DNA from: an uncultured Clostridium sp.
GTDB taxonomy: Bacteria; Bacillota_I; Bacilli_A; Acholeplasmatales; Anaeroplasmataceae
DNA: 35,982 nt
Direction: 5' to 3'
Assembly (NCBI GenBank): GCA_946538835.1
Contig: CAMNGZ010000005.1
Location: forward strand, 1 to 35,982
The notes below the pieces were generated by a model. That model was not told the DNA's origin. It worked only from the letters and a program-made list of their open reading frames with translations, and ran no database searches. Positions 17,752-26,817 of this stretch are shown one piece after another. Both the position numbers and the translations under genes were made by a program. Every line of letters begins with the position of its first letter. The first letter of the stretch is position 1.

Positions 17752-18861
17752 ATGAAATCCGCTTCTATTTTAATTAAACCAGCTAGTGGTTTATGTAACC
17801 TAAATTGTAAATATTGCTTCTACAAAGATGAAATGTCAAACCGAAAAACTAATTCTTATGGTTTTATTAATAAGACCACTACATCAAACATATTAGATAA
17901 ATTTTTGAATATCAAAGATTTAACTAATTTAACTATTGCATTTCAAGGTGGAGAACCAACCTTGATTGGACTTGATTATTACAAAGAATTTGTTAAACTA
18001 GCTAATGATAAAAACTTCAATAATGTTAATATTTACTACACAATTCAAACAAATGCCACACTATTAAATGAAGAATTTGTAAAATTCTTTAGTGAGAACA
18101 ATTTTTTAGTCGGTGTATCGCTTGATGGTATCAAAAATACAAATGATTTATATAGACTTGATAACAATAATAAACCTGTTTATGATTCAATTTTAAACGG
18201 GATTAACTTACTTAAAAAATATAATGTATCGTTCAATATTTTAACTGTAATTACTAAAGATGTATCTAAAAACATTAATACTATATACAAGTTTTATAAA
18301 GATAATAATTTTAAATATACACAATATATCCCTGTTCTAAATAAGTTTAATAACTCCATGTGCTCATATTCATTAACGCCCCATGATTACACTATTTTTT
18401 TACAAAAATTATTTGATTTATATTACAAAGACATTATAAATAATAATTATGTCTACAATAGATATTTTGAAAATCTAATTTGTTTAATCTTAAATATAAA
18501 TCCAGAAGATTGTTCGCTAAATGGCCATTGTTCAATTCAATTTGTAATCGAAGCCAATGGTAATGTCTATCCTTGCGACTTCTATTGCTTAGACAAATAC
18601 TTATTAGGAAATATAAACACAAATACAGTGGAAGAACTATTAAAAGAAAAAGCTATAGATTTCATTAAAGAATCATCAAATTTAAATACTAAATGTACCA
18701 CATGCAAATATTTTAAATTATGCCGTTCAGGTTGTAAAAGATATAAAGATGGCATAAACAGGAACTATTATTGTTCTAGCTTCATTAAGTTTTTTGATAT
18801 GAATTTAGATAGACTTATAGAATTATCTAGGATTTTACCTCAAATTAAAAGAAACGTCTAA
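17752..18861 (+). CDS. Anaerobic sulfatase-maturating enzyme (radical SAM/SPASM)
   Basis: CNLNCKYCFYKDE (CxxxCxxC), FQGGEPTL, C-terminal SPASM-type cysteine cluster; divergent from a Cys-type sulfatase. Confidence 0.92.
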   Translation: MKSASILIKPASGLCNLNCKYCFYKDEMSNRKTNSYGFINKTTTSNILDKFLNIKDLTNLTIAFQGGEPTLIGLDYYKEFVKLANDKNFNNVNIYYTIQTNATLLNEEFVKFFSENNFLVGVSLDGIKNTNDLYRLDNNNKPVYDSILNGINLLKKYNVSFNILTVITKDVSKNINTIYKFYKDNNFKYTQYIPVLNKFNNSMCSYSLTPHDYTIFLQKLFDLYYKDIINNNYVYNRYFENLICLILNINPEDCSLNGHCSIQFVIEANGNVYPCDFYCLDKYLLGNINTNTVEELLKEKAIDFIKESSNLNTKCTTCKYFKLCRSGCKRYKDGINRNYYCSSFIKFFDMNLDRLIELSRILPQIKRNV

Positions 18862-18873
18862 GACGTTTTTTTA
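18852..18873 (+). terminator. Terminator between convergent anSME and recQ
   Basis: aaacgtct-a-agacgttttttt overlapping the anSME stop. Confidence 0.6.
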
Positions 18874-20397
18874 ATTTCTTAATTTATAATCATCAAGTTT
18901 ATAAATCAAATCACTCTGTTCATTAAGTTTTAAGATAGGATATTCATCATATGTCCTACTTAAATATCCATCATTTACTAAATTTGAAATAACATTCTTA
19001 ACATCATTAATTGAATGAATTGTTTTATTATAGGTCTTAATTTTATTTAAATATCTCTTCTTAATACTTTGATCCTTACTTCCGCTTATAATCTTTGAAA
19101 TGATTTGACTACCATATCTTTCTTGTGTCAGTTTTATTGTATCAATCACAAGCTTAGCTTCTTTTAAGTAATCATGTGTCTTTGTATATTTCAAGCAATT
19201 TGAGCAATTATTACAGTAAGACATAAATAATTCTCCAAAGTGAGATACCATATATTCATGCAAACATCTTTTAGTTGTCGCAAATCCTACAACTTCCCTT
19301 AACTTTTCTCTTTTAACTTTCTTTAATATTTTCTTTTTATCATCATCAATATCTAAATCATCAACTAATGAAATAAAATATTCATTATTTTTTAAATCAC
19401 TCATATTATATATAAGAGCACATTTGCTACTCTTATTATCTCTTCCAGCTCTACCAATCTCCTGAGATAAATCTTCTAAAGACATAGGAAATGAATATAC
19501 TACAACAAGTCTTACATTTTCTTTATCAATACCAGTACCAAACGCACTAGTTGCAACCATTAAATTAACTTTGCCAGACATAAATAAATCTTGATAATAT
19601 TCTTTAACATCATTATCAAGTCCACCATGATATAGGCCAACATTATAATCTAGCCTCTTTAGTTTATAATATAGTTCTTCTGCATTTCTACGAGTCAAAG
19701 TATAAATAATGCCACACTCATTCTTAAATGGTTCAATTACCTTAATCAAATCACTGAATTTATCATTTGACTCAATCGTTTCATAAAATAAATTTTTTCT
19801 ATCAAAACCAAATTTAAATATCTTAAAATTAAGTTTCGTAACATTCTTAATATCATTTATTACAGAAACACTTGCGGTAGCAGTAAATGCTGATACAACA
19901 GGAATTGACTCAAATATTTTTATAAATTCACCTATTTCACTATATTCAACTCTAAAATCATATCCATACAAAGAAATTGAGTGAGCTTCATCAAGAACTA
20001 TTTGACTGACTTTAACTGATTTAATTATTTCAACAAAATATTTATTTTTAAACCTTTCTGGTGACACATATAAAAACTTTAGGGAATTCGCTCTTATTTC
20101 TTCTAATACACTATTTTGTTCATGAAATGATAAACTAGAATTTAAGAATCTAGCGTTTATCATATGTTTTCTTAAATTATTAACTTGATCTACCATTAAA
20201 CTTATCAACGGTGAAATTACAATAGTTAGTCCATCCATACATAATCCTGGAATTTGAAAACATAATGATTTTCCACCACCAGTTGGTAAAATAGCCAATG
20301 TGTTTTCTCCTTTAATAATTGAATCAATTATTTCTTCTTGACCATCCCTAAAAGTATCATAATTAAAATATTTCTTTAAAGCTTCATACTTATCCAT
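18871..20397 (-). CDS. recQ: RecQ-family ATP-dependent DNA helicase
   Basis: LPTGGGKSLCFQIP, LDEAH, QEIGRAGRD, C-x..CNNCSNC zinc cluster. Start moved to the internal ATG (MDKYEALKKYF) because the 5' extension in the track lies in a terminator-like hairpin. Confidence 0.9.
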   Translation of the reverse strand: MDKYEALKKYFNYDTFRDGQEEIIDSIIKGENTLAILPTGGGKSLCFQIPGLCMDGLTIVISPLISLMVDQVNNLRKHMINARFLNSSLSFHEQNSVLEEIRANSLKFLYVSPERFKNKYFVEIIKSVKVSQIVLDEAHSISLYGYDFRVEYSEIGEFIKIFESIPVVSAFTATASVSVINDIKNVTKLNFKIFKFGFDRKNLFYETIESNDKFSDLIKVIEPFKNECGIIYTLTRRNAEELYYKLKRLDYNVGLYHGGLDNDVKEYYQDLFMSGKVNLMVATSAFGTGIDKENVRLVVVYSFPMSLEDLSQEIGRAGRDNKSSKCALIYNMSDLKNNEYFISLVDDLDIDDDKKKILKKVKREKLREVVGFATTKRCLHEYMVSHFGELFMSYCNNCSNCLKYTKTHDYLKEAKLVIDTIKLTQERYGSQIISKIISGSKDQSIKKRYLNKIKTYNKTIHSINDVKNVISNLVNDGYLSRTYDEYPILKLNEQSDLIYKLDDYKLRN

Positions 20398-20401
20398 AAA
20401 A

Positions 20402-20436
20402 AAACACCTCTTACTAGAAAATAGTAAGAAGTGTTT
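20402..20436 (-). promoter_or_regulatory. Terminator-like hairpin with U-tract abutting the recQ start codon
   Basis: Minus: AAACACTTCTTACTA-TTTTC-TAGTAAGAGGTGTTT-TTTT-ATG; 15-bp stem with one G-U pair; 3' arm contains GAGGTG. Confidence 0.75.
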
Positions 20437-20447
20437 ATTTTTTCTCA

Positions 20448-20930
20448 TTAATTAACTAAATTATTAGTGCTAGAATCATTATTAAAGAAACTTGTTTGAT
20501 AATCAATCATATCAAACTCATCCAATAATTGAGTTAAAGATTCGATATAATATTTTTTTAAAGGAAAAGAATTATTAGTAATAAAATCAATAACATCTTG
20601 ATGAGTAGTATGCGTTTCTAAATAATTTAGATATTCTTCTTTGCTAACCTCATGATGTTCTTTTGACTCAATATCAGTTAAATCATCATTTTCATAAAAT
20701 GTATATCCACATTCTTTACAAACAACTTTTCTACCATGAAGTGTATAGAACACTTTCTCTTCTTCAGACATTTCTTCATCTAAATTTAATTTTTTAACAA
20801 GATTAACAAGGTCTTCTGGTAAAGCTGCTATACCTGTCAAATTAAGAACATTCTTGATTTTTTGCCTAGATTGAATTGGATCAATGAATAAAAGATCTGT
20901 TGATTTACAAATTGGGCAGTGTTTACACAT
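20448..20930 (-). CDS. Hypothetical zinc-ribbon protein (160 aa)
   Basis: CKHCPIC...CKEC paired cysteine knuckles. Confidence 0.7.
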   Translation of the reverse strand: MCKHCPICKSTDLLFIDPIQSRQKIKNVLNLTGIAALPEDLVNLVKKLNLDEEMSEEEKVFYTLHGRKVVCKECGYTFYENDDLTDIESKEHHEVSKEEYLNYLETHTTHQDVIDFITNNSFPLKKYYIESLTQLLDEFDMIDYQTSFFNNDSSTNNLVN

Positions 20931-20963
20931 AATATTCTCCTTAAAGACAAAGAAGATTCAGAC

Positions 20964-22442
20964 TTACTCTGAATCATCTTCCTTTTTATACTCTTCAACT
21001 TCTTCATCAGTTGCATCTGTAATTGTAAGACGAACTTTTTCAATTCTTCTTTCATCAACGACAATAACTTCAAAAAGTAGTTTTTTAGCATAATCTTGAT
21101 ATTGACCATCTTCATCTTCTTGAGTGTAAGATGCAATATAGGTCATTTTATCTCCTGGCTTAGGTAATTCTTCTTGGGATTCAAAAATCCAAGATGAAAC
21201 TTTAGTCTCGTCAGGAGCATCACCGATATCAAGTTTGTCAAATAATTCATCGACATCACAATCACCATCAACAATATATTGATTATCTTTGATTTTATGA
21301 ATCATTGAATATTTAACAGAACCTTCATCGTGTTCGTCATATATTTCACCAACAAGTTCTTCTAATGCATCTTCCATTGTGACAAGACCAAGAGTATCGT
21401 TATACTCACCTGAGACAATAGCCATATGCATCTTAGAAATTTGTAATTCTTTTATAAGTCTATCAACGGTCATAGTCTTGTTAACAAATTTAGCCTTACG
21501 CATACAAGACTCAATAGTAACATCATTTGTACCTGCAAGTAGAGCACTAAAGAAATCACGCTCGTATAAAATACCTACGATATGATCCTTATCTTCTTTA
21601 TAAACTGGTATACGAGAATAATGATTCTCAAAGAATAGCTGCTTAGCCTCATCAATTGTAGACTCAACATCTAACGCTACCATATCTACACGTGGAACCA
21701 TAATATCTTCAACTGTTTGATCATTTAAGTCAAAAACATTCTTAATCATTTCACGTTCATCAGCTTCAATAGAACCTTCTTCTTCCATTGTATCAAGAAT
21801 AGAACCAAGCTCATCCTCATCAACACGAGGTTCAGTTTCACTCTTTCTACCTGTTATAATCTTTTGTAAAAATCTAAATGGTATAACTATAGGGTAAATA
21901 ATATAACTTAATAACCATATAACAGGAGCTACTATTAAAGAAACCTTTTCATTATATTTTTTTCCAATTGTCTTTGGTAAAATCTCACCAAAGATTAAAA
22001 GGACAACTGTCATAATGATGGTAGCATAAAGATTAACCAAACTTTCAGAAGTTTTAACAAAAATTTGCATAAAGAAAGTAACAGCAATAACGCTCATTGC
22101 AGTATTTACGATATTATTACCTACAAGAATAGTTGTAAGTATTTTTTCATAATGTTCAATACAGAATAATGCTTTCTTACTACCTGGTTTTCTATCTTCG
22201 ACAAGAGTTTTAACCTTCGCTTCACTAATTGAAGAAAGCGCAGTTTCACTCATTGAAAAAAATGCTGATAAAATTGTACAAATTATAATAACTATTAATA
22301 TGCCGACATTTACATGAGCAATTTTAGGCTCAGCAACTATATTGCTTGCTTCGTTAAAGAAGTTAGTAAGTGCCAGCGGCCACGAACCATGATCCAATTT
22401 ATAATCAAGGCTAGAAGGTGAATGTATATATAAAACAGTCAT
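20964..22442 (-). CDS. CorC/HlyC-family protein (DUF21/CNNM membrane domain, CBS pair, transporter-associated domain)
   Basis: FFSMSETALSSISEAK, TVEDIMVPRVDMVALD, MEDALEELVGEIYDEHD. Confidence 0.9.
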   Translation of the reverse strand: MTVLYIHSPSSLDYKLDHGSWPLALTNFFNEASNIVAEPKIAHVNVGILIVIIICTILSAFFSMSETALSSISEAKVKTLVEDRKPGSKKALFCIEHYEKILTTILVGNNIVNTAMSVIAVTFFMQIFVKTSESLVNLYATIIMTVVLLIFGEILPKTIGKKYNEKVSLIVAPVIWLLSYIIYPIVIPFRFLQKIITGRKSETEPRVDEDELGSILDTMEEEGSIEADEREMIKNVFDLNDQTVEDIMVPRVDMVALDVESTIDEAKQLFFENHYSRIPVYKEDKDHIVGILYERDFFSALLAGTNDVTIESCMRKAKFVNKTMTVDRLIKELQISKMHMAIVSGEYNDTLGLVTMEDALEELVGEIYDEHDEGSVKYSMIHKIKDNQYIVDGDCDVDELFDKLDIGDAPDETKVSSWIFESQEELPKPGDKMTYIASYTQEDEDGQYQDYAKKLLFEVIVVDERRIEKVRLTITDATDEEVEEYKKEDDSE

Positions 22443-22520
22443 CTAACACATTCACAGTTCTAGCAAGAATTTCAACTCCTCTAAATAACTTATTGATTTG
22501 ACTTTTTCTATTAATTAATA

Positions 22521-23078
22521 TTAAGCTCTTGAAACGTAAGAACCATCAATTGTTGAAACAATAATTGATTCATCTTGGTTGATGAACATAGGAACCTTAA
22601 CTAAGAAACCTGATTCAAGGAATGCATCCTTAGTAGCGTTAGTCTTAGTATCACCCTTAACAGCTGGAGTAGTTTCAGCAACTCTAGCTGTTACCTTATC
22701 TGGAAGGTCAATAGTTAAAATTTCATCACCATAGAATTCTACAGAAACTTCCATACCTTCTTGTAAGAAGTTCTTTTCCCATTCAAGACGAGCAGCTGGG
22801 ATTTCGATTTGTTCATAAGTTTCTGTGTTCATGAATGCATATGCATCACCTGTTGAATAGATGTATTGCATTGGCTTACGGTCGATGAAGCAAAGCTTAA
22901 ACTTTGAGTCAGAACCCTTTAAAGCAGTTTCCATAATAGAACCAGTTCTAACATTTTTCATCTTAACTCTAACGTAAGCAACCTTATTTTGTAAAACGTG
23001 TTGGAATTCCAAAATTTTCATTAAGTTTCCATCGTATTCGATTACGACACCATTTTTTAAATCATTAACATTAATCAT
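22521..23078 (-). CDS. efp: Translation elongation factor P, divergent modification loop
   Basis: MINVNDLKNGVVIEYDGNLMKILEFQHV...; KNVRTGSI; C-terminal GSYVSRA. Confidence 0.93.
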   Translation of the reverse strand: MINVNDLKNGVVIEYDGNLMKILEFQHVLQNKVAYVRVKMKNVRTGSIMETALKGSDSKFKLCFIDRKPMQYIYSTGDAYAFMNTETYEQIEIPAARLEWEKNFLQEGMEVSVEFYGDEILTIDLPDKVTARVAETTPAVKGDTKTNATKDAFLESGFLVKVPMFINQDESIIVSTIDGSYVSRA

Positions 23079-23113
23079 AATTAATATCTCCTTGTTTTTT
23101 TCGTACGTTCTTT

Positions 23114-23142
23114 ATTATAACACTTATAGAATTTTTTGTAAA
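23114..23142 (-). promoter_or_regulatory. Candidate efp promoter inside the 3' end of aroQ
   Basis: Minus TTTACA-N17-TATAAT. Confidence 0.6.
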
Positions 23143-23540
23143 TATTCCACAGCTTTGATATAAGACTGCTCCTTTAGGTTAGTAATGCATATATCACACA
23201 CATCTTTAATGTAGTCTATTTTTCTAAAATCGTCCCTATTGAACACATCACTCAAATGTACTTCAACCTTTGGTTTATCAACAATTTCAAGTGCATCTCT
23301 AATAGCTACACTTGTATGAGTATAAGCAGCCGGATTGATGATGATTGCATCATAATCAAGCACTTGGATTCTATCAACAATTGCCCCTTCATGATTTGAT
23401 TGAAAGAACATAAACTCATACATAGGTGCGCTTTCTTTTATCATTTGGTTAATTTCATCAAGAGTTTTAGAACCATAATGTTCCTTAGGCCTTTTACCTA
23501 ACATATTTAAATTTGGTCCATTAATGACTAATATTTTCAT
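23124..23540 (-). CDS. aroQ: 3-dehydroquinate dehydratase, type II
   Basis: MKILVINGPNLNMLGKRPKEHYG; FFQSNHEGAIVDRI; NPAAYTHTSVAIRDAL. Confidence 0.95.
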   Translation of the reverse strand: MKILVINGPNLNMLGKRPKEHYGSKTLDEINQMIKESAPMYEFMFFQSNHEGAIVDRIQVLDYDAIIINPAAYTHTSVAIRDALEIVDKPKVEVHLSDVFNRDDFRKIDYIKDVCDICITNLKEQSYIKAVEYLQKIL

Positions 23541-24018
23541 ATTTATTTACCACCTTTAAAATCTCTTTTACAGTTTTTGAAACAATTAAAGATTTTACAG
23601 TATAATCCTTAAAATAATCATATTTATCTTTTCTAAGATTATACAAAGTTTTAATATCTATTTTTTGAGAGACTGGACGTACACTTGTATCTCGACTTAT
23701 TCTAAATTCAAGTTCACTAAGTGGGCATTCAAGGTAGATAATAGGACCATTCATATAAGTCTTATTTATCTCTTTCATAACAATTCCACCACCACATGAT
23801 ATAACTTGATTTTGACCATTCATTACATCTTTCAATGCCTTAGTTTCAAGAGTTCTAAACAACTCTTCACCCTCTTTAAAGATATCCGGAATTGATGCAT
23901 TGTTATCACGTTCTATCTTCTTATCTAAATCTACAAATGTGTAATTTAACGTTTTAGCTAATTCCTTCCCACAAGTAGATTTTCCACTTGCCGGAAGTCC
24001 AATCAAATAAATATTCAT
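23521..24018 (-). CDS. aroK: Shikimate kinase
   Basis: IGLPASGKSTCGKELA Walker A; FVDLDKKIE; ISCGGGIV. Confidence 0.93.
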   Translation of the reverse strand: MNIYLIGLPASGKSTCGKELAKTLNYTFVDLDKKIERDNNASIPDIFKEGEELFRTLETKALKDVMNGQNQVISCGGGIVMKEINKTYMNGPIIYLECPLSELEFRISRDTSVRPVSQKIDIKTLYNLRKDKYDYFKDYTVKSLIVSKTVKEILKVVNKYENISH

Positions 24019-24019
24019 A

Positions 24020-24913
24020 CTAACTCCTTAAAAATACATCTAAATCTTTAATAATCTCATTAATTGTAGAATCAATATCATTTAAATTAACCAGATAGAA
24101 ATGAGTATCCATTTGGTTCCTAAACCAAGTCATTTGTCTCTTTGCAAGATGACGACTATTCTTTTTAATCTCATCAACTGCAGTTTCTAAACTTACTTCA
24201 TGAGATAAATAAGGAAGAAGTTCTTTATATCCAATCGCATTAGGGAATATCGAATCATTTGCAAGACTGCTAACTTCTTCAACTAAACCATCTGAAATCA
24301 TTTTATCGACACGATTATTGATTCTATCATATAAGACATCTCTGTTTTCCACATTTAAATAAATGATATAGAAATCATAATATGGTTTATGACATCCATT
24401 CTCAGAAGTTATAGATTTTCCAGTTGATTCAATTATCTCAAGAGCTCTTAAAACTCTTGTTCTGTTATTTTTATGTATTCTTTCTTTAATTGTAGGATCT
24501 TTAGATAACAACAAATTATAAAGTTCTTCATTAGAATAATCTTTATATTTATTTTCAAATTCTAAATCTCTATTTTGCCCCTTGAATTCATAATCATATA
24601 AAAGTGATTGAACATATAAACCAGTACCACCGGCTACAATTAGTGGCTTTTCACTTGAATCAATAATGCTACGAGCTCTCTTTTGGAACTCTTCAACATT
24701 ATATTGCTCTCTTGGATCAAGTTCACTAATTAAATAATGCTTAACACCGCTCATTTCGTCTACTGTAGGTTTAGCACTACCAATATCAAGTTTTTTATAT
24801 ACAGCAACGCTATCAGCTGAAATAATTTCAAATCCGTAGTGCTTTGCAACTTCAATTGAAATCTTAGTTTTACCAATAGCTGTTGGTCCGACAATTGCAA
24901 TAACTTTTTTCAT
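24020..24913 (-). CDS. miaA: tRNA dimethylallyltransferase
   Basis: IVGPTAIGKTKISIEVAKH; ISADSVAVYKKLDIGSAKP; KRQMTWFRNQ. Confidence 0.95.
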   Translation of the reverse strand: MKKVIAIVGPTAIGKTKISIEVAKHYGFEIISADSVAVYKKLDIGSAKPTVDEMSGVKHYLISELDPREQYNVEEFQKRARSIIDSSEKPLIVAGGTGLYVQSLLYDYEFKGQNRDLEFENKYKDYSNEELYNLLLSKDPTIKERIHKNNRTRVLRALEIIESTGKSITSENGCHKPYYDFYIIYLNVENRDVLYDRINNRVDKMISDGLVEEVSSLANDSIFPNAIGYKELLPYLSHEVSLETAVDEIKKNSRHLAKRQMTWFRNQMDTHFYLVNLNDIDSTINEIIKDLDVFLRS

Positions 24914-26808
24914 TACATGATCCTCATAAACATTTTTTCTAAGTCCTTCTTACTATATCTGATGATAGTAGGTCTTCCATGTGGACAAGTGAATGGATTG
25001 TTACATTCACGTAATCTTTTAACAAGTGCAGCAACTTCTTCTTTTGAAATAATATGATTAGCTTTAATTGATGCTTTACATGAAATTTGCTTAGAAATGT
25101 AGTCTCTATAAGACATAACTTGTAAGTTAAAATTATTCTTAAAATCATTGATAAGATTATGAATAAAATCAGATACATCTTCAAGTCTTACCCAAGTAGG
25201 AATTTCTCTTACAAAATATGATTGTGGTCCACTTGGTTCTAGTTTAAATCCAAGAGATTCAAAATTTGGAATCAAATCAGATATCTTATCATATTCAAAT
25301 TTAGTTAGTTCAACATTTTCACTAACCAACAATTGAATTCTTTCATTCTTTGGGTTGGCAAGAACATTGTAATAATATTCATAATTGATACGTTCAGCAG
25401 CAGCATGTTGATCCATAATATACATACCATCTTCTGATTCAAATATTAGATATGTACCATGAATTTGACCAATGTAATTAAGATTTGGAATTCTATCATT
25501 ACTCTTTCTCATGGCTAGTGGAATGGTCTCTAGATTAGAATCTACATCTTTAACATCTTCATCATTAACGGGTTTTAAATCCACATGATAATTATTTTTT
25601 TCTTCATTTAATTCAACACTTGTTTCTTTAAAATCATCACTTTTTTTTGAGGAAACCAAACTTGAAAATGAGAAAATATTTTTGTCATCTTCATCTATTT
25701 CTTCAACATTCTTTTTTATAATCTTCTCACCAGCAGATATTTCATTAAAATCTAAAGCTTCATTTAAATCATTTAAAAGAGAAGCTTTTTTATAACCATC
25801 TTGATCAACTGCATCAGGAATCAAATTTTCACTAATTAAGATTTTTCTAATATGAGATGTCAATAAACTTGCCATCTCACGTTCATTTGCAATCTTTATA
25901 GTCATTTTAGATGGATGAACATTTACATCAATAAGTAATGGGTCAATTGTAATATTTATTAGTGCTATAGGATATCTTCCTTCAGGAATTAATGTCTTGT
26001 AAGCTTCGCATACCGCATCATTAATCACATTAGACTTAACGAAACGACCATTAACAATTGTAGTAAGTTCAAGCTTATTTGATCTTGAAATCATATTCTT
26101 ACCACAAGTTAAATTGACTGAGTAGCCTTCTTCTTTAAAAGAGTCAGTCACAAGATTTCTGGCTACATTTAATCCATATAATTCTCCAAATACTTCAACT
26201 ATATCATTTGATCCATTAGTCTTATAAATAACTTTTTTATCATTAGTTAGTGTAAATGATAAACCAGGGTTTGCAAGAATAAATTTAGAGATTAAGAATG
26301 TGATTGAACCAAGTTCACTCTTTAAACTTTTTAAGTATTTAAGTCTAGCAGGTACATTAAAGAATAAGTTTTCAACCATTATCTTTGTACCACGATTCAT
26401 CGCACATGGTAAAACTGAAACTAACTTACCTGCATTGTAATTTACATTAGTAGATTCATTTCCATCAGATGTGAACAATGAAAATTTAGAAACTGATGCT
26501 ATTGAAGGAATAGCTTCACCACGAAAACCTAATGTAGATATTCTAAACAAATCATATTGATTCTTAATCTTACTTGTAGCATGACGAGAAAAACACATCT
26601 TTGCATCTTCCTCACTCATACCAGAACCATTGTCAATTACTTCAATAAGTTTAGTACCGGACTCCTGCAAGTTAATTGTTATTTGGCTGGCACCGGCATC
26701 GATTGAGTTTTCCACTAATTCTTTGACTACTGATGATGGCTTTTCAACAACCTCACCGGCAGCAATCATATTGGCTAGATGAGTGTCTAGCTGAACAATT
26801 TTACTCAC
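24913..26808 (-). CDS. mutL: DNA mismatch repair protein MutL (endonuclease type)
   Basis: GHKL ATPase ENSIDAGASQ, GFRGEAIPSI; DQHAAAERINYE (DQHAx2Ex4E); CPHGRP. Confidence 0.95.
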   Translation of the reverse strand: MSKIVQLDTHLANMIAAGEVVEKPSSVVKELVENSIDAGASQITINLQESGTKLIEVIDNGSGMSEEDAKMCFSRHATSKIKNQYDLFRISTLGFRGEAIPSIASVSKFSLFTSDGNESTNVNYNAGKLVSVLPCAMNRGTKIMVENLFFNVPARLKYLKSLKSELGSITFLISKFILANPGLSFTLTNDKKVIYKTNGSNDIVEVFGELYGLNVARNLVTDSFKEEGYSVNLTCGKNMISRSNKLELTTIVNGRFVKSNVINDAVCEAYKTLIPEGRYPIALINITIDPLLIDVNVHPSKMTIKIANEREMASLLTSHIRKILISENLIPDAVDQDGYKKASLLNDLNEALDFNEISAGEKIIKKNVEEIDEDDKNIFSFSSLVSSKKSDDFKETSVELNEEKNNYHVDLKPVNDEDVKDVDSNLETIPLAMRKSNDRIPNLNYIGQIHGTYLIFESEDGMYIMDQHAAAERINYEYYYNVLANPKNERIQLLVSENVELTKFEYDKISDLIPNFESLGFKLEPSGPQSYFVREIPTWVRLEDVSDFIHNLINDFKNNFNLQVMSYRDYISKQISCKASIKANHIISKEEVAALVKRLRECNNPFTCPHGRPTIIRYSKKDLEKMFMRIM

Positions 26809-26817
26809 AATAAATCA

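Noticed and set aside
20837-21136. 99-aa minus-strand ORF and 69-aa plus-strand ORF around the end of the CorC-like gene
   Set aside because: Out-of-frame readings of the CorC-like gene and the zinc-ribbon gene; Lys/Leu-rich low-complexity product
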